From assembly GCA_013339765.2 (NCBI GenBank), contig CM023457.1, positions 49,245,784 through 49,309,783 of the forward strand: a DNA stretch of 64,000 nucleotides, in the 5' to 3' direction. This DNA comes from Haemaphysalis longicornis (lineage: Eukaryota; Arthropoda; Arachnida; Ixodida; Ixodidae). Position 1 is the stretch's first letter. Each line of letters begins with the position of its first letter. The position numbers were made by a program, and so were the translations under genes. The notes under the pieces were generated by a model that was not told where the DNA came from, ran no database searches, and saw only the letters and a program-made list of their open reading frames with translations. Shown here piece by piece: positions 43,593-55,500 of the stretch.

Positions 43593-46500
43593 TGTGGGTC
43601 CACAATTGAGGCAGGCTGGATGAACTTCGCTGAAGAAAGATTGCACTTGAATGTAAGATTCGGTTTCATTTACTTTTGAATGGACTTTGCCAATGTCTTC
43701 CGCAATACAAAACATATACGCAGAGGCTGTCTAATTAACTTTTTGTTTTCTGTTTTTTTTTATAACATTCTTAATTGTGACGCGTTTTCGTTGCCCAGTG
43801 CCCCTTACAACATCTTGTCGTGCAAGTGTGGTCCAGTGGCAAGCATAACTGAAGTCTCTCAATGGGAATTAAATTTGGAACGATGCTTTTCAGTTGTTTT
43901 TCCTACTCTGTGAATAGCGTTTCTTCCCAACGAAAGAAGGAAAATTAAAAGACAAACTTTTGCGAGAGATGAGGCACTCATTGTGTAATTACTGTGTCTG
44001 TCCTTTTCATTTTTGCCTCTTGCTGTCTCACTTTGAAAAACGCCGAAGTGTAGAGCACGAGTATCTGTCACAGCTGTTAAGTTATTATGTTAAAGATAAT
44101 CTCTGTTGTTCCTAGTGACCTAAACACAAAGCAGCCTTTGTAGTGGCCACTCCTTAGAGTATGTCAGCGCAGTCAACTTGACGTGATTTTATTTTCAGTG
44201 AGACGTGTATACTCGGTGATTGCAGGGATTGTTATGAAGACCATGCTTATTAATGAAAAAGGTTAGGAAGAAATTGCACCTGATAAAGTGCATTACCTTT
44301 CATAATTTCTGGCACATTCTACATAAAACACTCGCGTGAATGACTGTACAACCCTAGAACTGCATTGAAATGACTCCTGAATTTAAGTGAGTACACTTTC
44401 CGTCTCCTAACTCGCTGCATGCTTAAAGGAAAAAAAGAGGACAGGGAAAAATAGCACTACTGTGAATTGTCTCCCTTTCCCTGAGTTTAAGCATGTCTTA
44501 TGAAAATGCTTGCTTGTGAAAGGAGCATTTGACAATGAAACTCATGGATGGGGCACTTGCTTGTCGTCCTATAATTTGCACAATCTACAAGGCCACCTAC
44601 GATGTTAGGAATAAGTCGTCATGTCTGCGTACTTATAATGCAACTGTTACACTGTATACAGTTAAACGTTACTTGAGCTAATCAGTTAGGAATGCAGTTT
44701 CATAACATTTATATGACAAGGTGATGCTGAGTAATACGTGAGGCAGCCATCACATCGATTTAAGAAAATCGATTTACTAACCACAACGCCCTTCAGCTAG
44801 CGTTCATAAACATCTTGCTCTAATTACAAAGAGTCAACCCAAGAGAAAATGGCAGCTGGTCCCATCCGGTTTATGGTTAAATTCCCAGCTGGAACTAGCT
44901 GATCCAAGCTGGGAGTTTAACCATAAACCAGATGGGACCAGCTGCCATTTTCTCTTGGGAAGGTCGTTCCAACAAACAATTGACCTTGGTATTATGTGGC
45001 TACAGGACCTTACAGCTCTCTCTGATCGCAGATACAGCGTCAAGGTCATTGTTGCAACAGACCTTGGCAGTGTGGCTGTTGCCCTCCCCAGCGGGCGTCC
45101 TCGAGGCAGGTGCGGGTGTCGTTCCCCTCGAGGGTGTAGCCGGGGTCGCAGGTGTAGATCAGCTGGCTCCCCTGCACCGTGCGCCCATTGCTGGTGCCCC
45201 GCACGGCCACCTTGCCATTGTCCAGCGGGCCGAGCGATGGACACGCCGCCTCTGCACAAACACAAGCAGAGGATCCAGTGTTCAACTAATATGCAAGGCC
45301 TAGCTCTTTTGGCATCGTCATACGGGATTATTAGCTACAGCTGTGCGAATTACTCAGAACTTCAAATGCTTCTCAAATGTTGTTTGTTACTCGATTTGAT
45401 TCATTTGATCGAAGTTTCCGAATATTAGAAATTTACAAGAAATTCAGCAAAAGTCTTGCACCCCTCTCTCTGCCTAATGGTGACGACGGTTGAACGCGAA
45501 GCTGTCTCATGGAATCTTAGGTTGCCCAATGCCACACTGCGAGTATGTGCTACTCTGGAGGAACGCACCACTTTTCTAGAATACCCACAGCAACTCTCGG
45601 GTTCACTCTGTAGGCCTAACATTTGGGTTTGGGGTGCACGGCATGAATCCGTACCGGCTGCCCGACGTTCACTTCGACCATGTTGAAGTGGAGCACTAGG
45701 ATAGACGGCGGCATCATAACGCGAGTGACCAAGGTTCAATTCCGGCCATGAGAAGCATTTTTAAAGTGTTTTATTATGCCGAGATCCACCAAGGTCTGAC
45801 TGACGTCATATCTGTCACGGAAATGACATCGCAAGAAAAAGTTCCATTGACGCGCCTATGCAAGGATTCGAACCGGGAGCTCCGCCGCCACAGCGCGAGG
45901 TGACTTTACCAACTGCGCTGTGAGCTGAAATGCAGACAGCTGTATGAAGGCGCCATATATCCTTTCTATAACCTCCTCCATATAGATGGTGCTGCCGTTT
46001 GAGAGAGGTGAAGTGAAGTAGTGCAACACGATGCTAATCAGCGCCGACAGTTGGCACCAGGTGAGGTTGTCGCAACACAATTGTCTGCCGTACACTCCAC
46101 TGAGCAGGAATGCAGTGGTCACACATTTGCCAAAGTGACCGCTCGCCAAGCACACCCACAAGACATCCCCGCAAATCATGCTCTTTTGCTGCAGCAGACC
46201 GTGAGTTCACCAAACGATTCACTGGCAACCCGTTAGGTTTCGTTCATATGGCTTGCTAGAGTGTGTGGTTTTATTCGGGTCTACGCAGTGCTCCGGCGTG
46301 TGCAATCCAGTGTGTAATGTTGATGCGCCTGACGGTGTTATACTGAATCAATGCAGAATAAACATTCAACTGATCCTGTGAAGGCGCATTTCACTTTTGT
46401 GTTTTACCGATTACTATGAATGAGGCGTCAACCACATTTTTTTCATCATCACTGACAGAGAAAGTTGGCTTTCCTGCAGGACGTATATGCGTACAACGGC

Positions 46501-49500
46501 ATCAGTGAGGGCACTAAAAAGCTTCCCTTTAATCAAAGTTGGCTCTGCCGCGCGCAATGCAAACTCTGAAGCTTCACCGCATAGCATGCCCCTTTGGGCT
46601 GACTTGTTCGCATTAAGCCGAAGCTCTGCAAAAAAGCTTTACACGTGCCAGCTTTGCGATTCTTGTATGTAAGTATGCAGCGCACTCAAAATTTGAATTG
46701 AGGACTGCACCAACTAGCTGCTAGACAATCCTTCGTTAGCCCTGTGTGAACAAGTGCATGCAAACACTGCAGGTGTGTGTTAGGTGAAGTGGAATATGCT
46801 ACTGGCGTAAAATTTATAAGCCGAAAAGAACTTTCCTGTGAACATAAAGGCTTGAGTGAGCAATGAAGAGTTACTACTTGTTGGCAATGCTTACAGTTAT
46901 AGATCACACCAGCCACTGGCATGCATCTTCTCAATGACTGGAGGGACCAGTCAGATACACTCAAAGTTCGTTGTAACGTCACAGGATATAATGAAATAAT
47001 CGATGTAACGAAGTAAACGAAATTCCCCTGGAAATCTTCATAGAGAACCATGCATTTTAAACCTCGTTGCAATGAAGTAAAACTGACCTGTCAGTGGATA
47101 TACGAACTTAATAGAGGGTTTGCAACTGGGCTAGTTGGTTCATTGCATGAAGTTGAGCAGCGCAGGGACGGGACTAAGAGCAGCGGCGACAAACACGGGC
47201 GCTGTTTGTCGACAAACACCAGCACCCGTGTTTGTCGCCTCTGCTCTTAGTCCCGTCCCTGCGCTGTTCAACTTCATGGAACTATATTAGCCCCCCCCCC
47301 AAAACCCCGACTACGGTCCTGGGTCGACCTCGTGCCATATGCACAGCCACGCCACGTGCGGATGAGCGAGCCATCCTCATTGTTCATCCAGGGGGGTGTA
47401 GCGAGCGGGCGGGCGGGTGGGTAACATGGTGGCAATGAGAAGCGGTGCCAGTAGTTTCCCTCTCTCTCACTACATGGTCACTATGGAGGAGCTGACTCAA
47501 CGATGCTATTGTTGCGGATGTCACCGGACAAACCGACACAAGCGATGATGAAGACGCCGTGGTCTCCCATGCATACACGTTCAACATGCCGACACAGTCA
47601 GAGGCACTCGATGTGGTCGACCTTCTACGTCATTTCTTTGGACGGCAAACACGGCACCAACGCGGTGGCCACCGTTGAAAAGGAAGTCCTTCACTTGCGA
47701 CATCCAAAACAAAGGAGGATCACACACTTTTTCCCAGCTATGTCTAGCGGACAATAAAATAAGCAGTATGTGCATTGAGCAAGCAAAATATCTCTCTTCC
47801 ATTCAGTTTCCGTTGCATGCATGGTCGCGTAGCGGTACAGTGGGCCGCGGGGCGGTTTCCTTGTTTGCATGCTTATAGTTGGGCACCCAACTGAGCATAC
47901 ATTTCCATAAACTGTTATAACTGATGTAACGGAACAATGGACATAACGAAATAATTACAGCTCATTTTCAGCTTCTCTGCAACGAGGTTTGAGTGTATAT
48001 ACATACTCTCTGGGTTTACAGCAGGTTAAGGAACCCGTGGCACTCTTCAAAGCAATGTGTTGCAAGTTTTTGCTCCACTGCTTTGCTATTATAATTAATT
48101 AATCTGTAATTATCTCTGCCATTTTCTAATCAAGCACTACTGGTGCATGGACACTCAGACGTGATCAGTCTGTACATATAGTTATCTCTCTTGTAGCTTT
48201 GTTTAAGAAGCTCTATATATACTAAAGGAAATACATCCGTACTCCAAATTACTATTTGATTCTATTTAATTAAGTTTTCACTATCCGTATTCGATAGTAT
48301 ATACAATATTTTACTCGCAGTATGCCTCTTTTGCCATCTGCACACCTCTGGCAGATATTCAATAACTACTGAAATAACTTTATGAGCTCACTTCGCTTTT
48401 ACTGCATGACGGGCATCTTTTAAAGGGGTACTGAAGTGATTTGTAAACATTGCGAGATTACAAGCACAAATTGTAGTCTGCAGTCTGTAGGCCATGTTTT
48501 GACCACTCTTGCTGTGTTTACGCGACTTTTTTCACTAGAAAAAGCAATTCGAAAATACTGTCCTCCTCTCTGCATCGTAGCCTATTTTCTGTAGTGTTTC
48601 GTATGAAGTCACAGAAAAATCACTTGGCTTGACTGAGCTAGAGTCAGTCGGCCCAGCGTTTAGTCCACCGGCTGCCGACAAGTCGTTGCAATTCGTTCGC
48701 TCAGTTGAAACTAAGCCACGACACGTTTGTGAATAGACGAACATGCCTTTAGTTTGCTAGTTTGTGCACTGTATCAGGCTCGTTCAGGTCACTCCACACA
48801 AGCGCTGCACAAACGCACATGCAACTCTTCGCTGACTGGCACGCTAGTAGAAAAACCTAAGGCCAATTGAATACAGAACAGTTAGACAAGTTAATATAGG
48901 TGCTAAAGAATTAAAATCAGCCGCAACTTTTATCGTACAGCGTAAAACCAAGGTTCGGTAGGCACTTTTTTGGGCTGGCTGAACTATTACAGCGGTCAGC
49001 AGCACGACCACACATCTGCGAATGCTTTTCCGTCTAAGAAATGCAGTCGGGTAGACATGAGATATTGTGGGAATTTGGGGGACGCCTACTGTACGAGCGC
49101 TATGCAAGAAATAGTCATATAAGCTGCTTGAAATGCTAAAGCTAAATGAAAATGTAAACTGGCTATGCTTTACATAACTTACATTTCCCCACTCCGGGCA
49201 GCGCTGGCTCGTTTATCTTCTTTCAAACTTTATAAAATAAATACCGCCTTACCGCCGGGATATTCGATGAAAGGTGTTTATTTGAGCCAGTCTATGCAGT
49301 GCAAGCAAAAATAGGAGTGTGGCAAATTCACTTCAGTGTCCCTTTAAGGCTTTGTGGTGTCTTGTGCCTGTAACCTGATAGTATTTTGTCTCTCTCTCTC
49401 TATCTCCTCTCCTCCTAGCACCCTCTTTCCTCATCTCTGCTCCCAGCACCCAAAGTTTCTTTACAACCCACCTCTCACTCACTGTAAGGTCATGCTTTCT

Positions 49501-52500
49501 TGTAAATTCTTTCACAGTTCAAACTACCTTTACCAGTGGTACAGCAATGGGAGCTAAGCCACCCTTCTCCCCCAGGGGTCGATTGACCTCGTAAATACAC
49601 ACCATATATGCGAGGACACGTGCAGGTAAGATAACCCCTTTATGGAACTCAAGACAGGTACATCACTGGATGGATTGGCATGGCTTGTGGCTATTACAGC
49701 TATGTCAGGAAGCTGGGATACCGTATTCCTGTCATTCCAACATTCCCGCCCCTCTGTCCTTGAGTGCAACCTGGCGCGTTTACGATAATGCAGGTGCCTC
49801 CGACCTATGGTCGCCACTTACCGAGGCACCGCGGTGCGGCTGCCGACCACTGCCCCGTCTCCAAGCAGGTCCGAACACTGGGTCCCGATAGCTTGTAACC
49901 GGAGACGCACCGGTACTCCATCTCCTGAGCTGACAGGGGCACCGTGTACGACTTGGGTGGCTTCTCGGGGTCGCCGCACTGGTACTTTTCTGCATTCGAA
50001 CGCAAAACAGTGGTACATCATCCGTAAGTGATCATGAACACTCCCCCACATTGAGCAATCTCTGTACTGCATTCTGTTATTGGTATTGCATGAATATAAA
50101 AGACTGGTATTTCTATACTTCACGCACTTGCAGAAATAGTATACTGGTCGCGTGAAGTCTTTTGCACGTATGCATGTTCTCCATGATACAACATCTTGAA
50201 CTGAAAAACTGCTTGATTAAGTAAAAAAATGCACCCAGAAAAACAAGCAGTCACTTGCGACACTGGCGGCATTCCAAGAAGTCAAGCAGCAACAGTAAGG
50301 TTCTATGTAGTAGATGGCGCATGGAACGCGCGTGGAGCAGTGGAACGGGGTAAATTTGAATTGACTTGAGCAAACCTCCATAGTGGTTATCGTGGGCGGA
50401 GCGAGATGAGAGAGGAAGGGAGGGAGGCGTCTACTTGGCAGGGGAAGCAGACGATTACCCTCTTTCAACGACATTTGCGATGAAGTCGGAAGATATATGT
50501 GGCCAATTTTTTTTTTTCCCTCGAGCATGCCCGCAGCCTAAAAGAGGTTTACACTTTCACAAGTTGTCTCACTGTTCTCACCTCTGAGGACGTAGATTTC
50601 AACTTCGCAGAGGCTGAAGTGGTCCGGGTCCTTCCGCTTGTCAATGATATCGATGTACTGGCCGACAATGCCTTTGCCCTCATCACACATCAGCACCACA
50701 GTCTGAGTCGCTGTTAGGAAAAGAAAAATGAAAACATAGTTGCATATGTTAGCGCGCGAAAAAACAATAATGTTGTTTAAAATAAGCTTCCGACCTGTTA
50801 AGTGTAATAATAATAATAATAATCATCATCAGCCTGTCCATCCCCACTCTACAAATTAGGCACGGCTATAAGCTGCAAGGCAAAGGCTTCTCCCATGGAT
50901 CTCCATTTATCCCGGTCCTGTGCTAACTGCGACCAATTGATCCCCGCATTCTTCTTGATCCCATCTTTCCCCCCTTTAAATTTCTGCCCCCCCTGCCTTG
51001 CCCTTTTCTGGGGCCATTCTGTTCCTTGGTGTTTGAAATGGGCATTAAAGATGGTTCCTTGCCACCAGTGCCACCCAAGTTTAATTAGCTGTAAAATTAG
51101 TTCCAAGTGGTGCAACGAAAAACCGATTCTCTTATTGCATTCACCAGGGGTTTATAGTATTGGAAAATTAAAATTACAGTTTTATGACCACACTGTTTTT
51201 TCCATTGTTCCTCCAAAAAAGACCTAAATTTTCTCTAATTATCTTGGGGAAATAATTGACTGGCTCAAAAAATAATGGCATATTTGAAATCGGTGGGGGA
51301 AAAAAAAACCAAGAGTGGCAAGTTTCACAGAGTTACTTTAAAAAAAAAAGGAGCTGTTTTTTAAAAGCAGTGTCCCCCCCTTTAAAGACCAACGGGTTTT
51401 CTTGCCTTCACATTTCATGCCCTGCCCACGTCCATTTCTTCCTTAGTTTCTACCTAATATGCCCTTAACACTGTTTGTTCGCTCGACCCACTCCCGCTCT
51501 TCTTGTCCCTTAACATGTTACACCTATCAATCTTCCTGTTCCATTGCTCACTGAGTCGGTCCTCAATTTAAGTGGAACCCTCTAGTGAGCCCTCCAAGTT
51601 TTGCCCCGTAGGTGAGTACCGGTAAGATGCAGCTGTCAGTACACTTCTTCTTCAGGGACAATGGTAGGCTGGGCTGCCAGTCATTCATCTGAGAATGCCT
51701 GCCTGAATGCACTCCACCCCATTCTTATCCTTATAATTACGTCTGCCTCATGGTTGGGATCAGGGGTCACTACTTGGCCTGAGTAGTGCTCAAAGTAATG
51801 CTCAATGTAATGCTCAATAGCCTTGGGAGAGCAGAGCGGGTTGAGATAGGTGGCGAGGCAGAGGAAGTGGTAGGGGAATATATCTATACTTAAATGTAGT
51901 ACTGCCTGCTTCTATGGGCAAGCAAGGTATGCGAAGTTATTAAAATTCAGGAAACTTCAATCATGATACTATTTTACCCGTTGCTTGGGAAAAGTTTTAT
52001 AAAACAGCACAGCACAGAAACAAGTCAGCCAAACTGCTACATGACTGTAGCACTATAAAGGAACAAGATACCCAAGTACAAATCTTACAAAATTTACAGC
52101 CAATCAGTGAACTGCAACATTGTATAGTACTGTAAAGAAACCAGATACTGAAGTACAATTCTTACAATTCTCACAAATTACAAATGAATTTCAACATGCC
52201 ACAGTACTATAAAAGAACATGATACTGAAGCACAAATCTTACAAATCCCACAAACAATATAACGGACAGCTACATGCTATAGTTCTATAAAGAAACGAGA
52301 TACCAAAGTATAAAAGTTCGAAATAACACAGACAAGCAAGTCTGAGTGTATAAATAGCAGAAAAAAGAGTGAAGTTAAAAAATGATAGGTATAAAGAAGT
52401 GTATACAGAAGGAATCAGGAACTTCAATTGGCCACATGCCCTAAAAAGGCATTGTAAATAGCATTCCGTGAGGACTTGCTTAATGCGGTACTCACAGAAC

Positions 52501-55500
52501 TTCCCGCTGAATGCAGCGCACCTGTTGAAGGTAGCCTTATTGCCCTCGTAGCTGACAACCCGCACCTCCAGGTCCTGTCGAGAACCTGCAAGCGGATGAG
52601 TGCTGTGAGAACCACCGCGCACTATGCTCTGGCACACACATATATAACTAGGGTTGTTTGTTTTCGCGTAAAACCTGATTTTACTCGATTCTTACACCCC
52701 GAACATGTTTCAGGAGATTCGGGTTGAACCCGATTTCTCCCCGAATGGACCTTTTCAAAAAAGTGATCTGCACAATTGTGGTCTGGTGTTCCACCGTTCT
52801 CAACCAGTACTTGCTGGAAGGAAGTCCCACAAACACGGCTTCCGAACTCATTGAGTATTGGAATGACTCTACCACCCGCAACCTCAGGCTGTCAAATGCT
52901 ACCCTGACATTGTTGTGCCAGGTAATGGAAGCTGTGTTGTCGAGAGAACCTTCTCCCAGTTGAGATACGTTCAGCGATCAGACAGGCCTCGAATGAAGAC
53001 CGACAAGTTGCGCAAGCAGATCGCAATAATGTATGTAAACAAGGATGAGGGAACAATCGATGACCAGCTTTTTGTGAACGAAATGCTTTATTTGCTAGAA
53101 GTTATCAATGCTATTTTCTGTCATTATTTATTCATTTTCAAAGGAATGTCAAATTTCGGAGAGCATTTTAAAGAGAACCCTGAAGTCTCCCTGATTACCA
53201 GCTTGAAATAAGCACCAATTTTAACGCGTTAGACTTAAAAAGCTCGTGATACCCTCTAAAATAAACTGAGTGTATTAAAATAAACTTTAGTACATTTATC
53301 GATTTAACCCGAAAAACCCGAATTTCAGAATGGTTTCACAAAAACACCAGATTTCTCCCAGAATATCAGTTCAAAAAATAGCACCCGATTTTTCGATTTT
53401 TACCCCCCCCCCCCCCCCCTTTTTGAAAAAAATATAAACTCGAAAACGAGCAACCCTGTATATAATTAAGTTTGGTTACTGGCTCTACGAAGATTTCAAG
53501 CGATATTTGCAGTCACTTTTGTATTTTGATATTTGTATATGTAGAGCTTTGTAAGCTTTTATAAGACGGTCACTTTCCTGATGTGACTGGTTATGCATTA
53601 GATCCTGTTTTAATTCTTGCTTTTATCAGCTGTGGCTGCTCCTGATGAAACAACTTTACTTTTGTATTTGTGTGTGTGTGTGTGTGTGTGCGTGTTGTAT
53701 ATGCGAAACAATCAAGTCCGATTCCCTTGCAGATATGGAAGTAAACCTTCTTGCTCTTGTTTCATTGTGAGCAAATTTTTACGCGTTCCACTTTTCTTTG
53801 CTCTTTGCGAGTTGGTTTTGTTTTTTGTTTCAGAATATTGATAGAGAACGGTTGGGACAACTGTTGGGACAACAAAACAGAAACACAAATGGTGATGATG
53901 ATATTGTACAGGAAATGATGATGACGGGGGTGATCAGAACTAGCACTGATGACAATGTACAGATGATCAGGTAATTCTTGTATAATGTTGAAAACACTTC
54001 CAGCGTGGTTCAAGTGGTGTGTTGGTGTGTGTGTGTGTGTATTGATTCTGCAAAGGCCGGTCCCTCGGCCGAAATGTTAAACCATTTTCTTTTCGATGAG
54101 TGTCTCTCTTACTTATATATATATATATATGGAATCAGAAAGGGAAATTAGGGGCTTGTTGAATTAATACAGTAGTGAAGGTAGGCAGTCAAGAAAGCCA
54201 AAGAAAGCAAAGGAGAGCATGTTGTAGGTTCTTTGGTATTGTTAAAACAGGTACACATTTTTAAACGCGTATTCCGAAGGTCGTGGGTTTGGATCCCACC
54301 CGGCGGGCACGTTTTTCTCCACTTCCTTTCTTTAAAAAATCTGTATACCCGTTTCAACAATACCAAATGACCTACCACATTCTCCCCTTTGCTTTCTTCG
54401 GCTTTCTTGAGCTGCCTACCCTCATTTCTGTATTACACATATATATACTCGACAAACTGCCTCCCTGAAAAATCATGATGATATAGGATATACCTTTCAA
54501 CTTTTTACACTGTTCATTTACACCGCCATGGATGTGAACAGATTAGTGAGCCTGTTATCCAGATGACATCAGATGGTATACAGAGAAGGCACATTTGAAA
54601 GAAAGAAATTAGCGAGCTAGGATGTTTAAAGTGCACATGCGCAGCAGCAGTAACCGGGGAGGGGGTGGGCCCACTACTCACTGACGTGGGGCACCGTGAG
54701 CGCCACGGAGAGCACGTGGTAGGCGGCGCCCAGGTCCACGCGCCACCAGCGGGGCGGCTGGTAGGTGGTGTAGAAGCAGCTGGTCTTGGAGCCGTCCAGC
54801 GCGTTCACCGGAGGGTAGGCGTACAGGTAGCCCGACGCCTCCGGGATGCGCTGCACCGACAGGCTCGTGTCTGCGCACGTATAAGTAAGCACAGCCGAAC
54901 CTCGTTAAAACGATATAGTAGTATCGAGGCAGTAAATTGGTTCGTTATACCCGATATTCGTTGTAACAGTAGGGGTAAAAATAGGCCTAACTAATTGACA
55001 ATCCGGCTAGTGAAAAAATTTGATACGAAAACGCTACATGCTAGGCTTGTAATTCACCATTAACGAGGTAATCCTTACCTCTGCCTCCTTGTGGCGTTTT
55101 CAGACTAAATGACCCAAAACATGAAAATGTGAAATTACAACAAATCAACGTCTATTTGACAAAACAGGTCTGCATCCTTTTTTCTTTGAAGTTGGATGTT
55201 ATCTACGTCAGGTGGCTTTTCACAGCACTGAGCGGGACGAAGTTTCGCACGGTGTCCACGTACGAAAGGGCCTTTGCTACTTCCGCAGTTTTGGACGTCG
55301 GGAGTTTTTGCAAGTATACCTTGTCAGCCTTTCTCAAATATTTCTTCGTTATAGCCGATATCGCGCGCAGCTCTCACGGTTTCGGTTTCGTTATAAAGAG
55401 AATAAGTGTCACGAAATAAAAGCGTGGCCAACCAAAGTTCGTATTTAGTTCGCTATAGACGACAATTCGCTATATTAGTGTTCGATACAACGAGGTTCAA

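Larger units (their letters stand above)
42790..45062 (-). other. Receptor intron
   Basis: It holds a LINE-tail copy with an expanded CCT tract (43031-43135), a TG microsatellite (43553-43589) and a hairpin (44838-44959). Confidence 0.6.
45252..49821 (-). other. Receptor intron, 4.6 kb
   Basis: It holds a tRNA-like SINE head (45848-45925, - strand), a TA-flanked pogo-like element (46958-47995) with a nested foldback (47137-47283), and a TTAA element (48424-49343). Confidence 0.6.
52586..54681 (-). other. Receptor intron with hAT element
   Basis: It holds a hAT-type element (52649-53458), TG and TA microsatellites, and a tRNA-like stretch at about 54270-54310. Confidence 0.6.

Noticed and set aside
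54265..54312. tRNA gene with GTGGGTTTGGATCCCACC
   Set aside because: The T arm is good but there is no matching D arm or acceptor stem; probably a SINE head.
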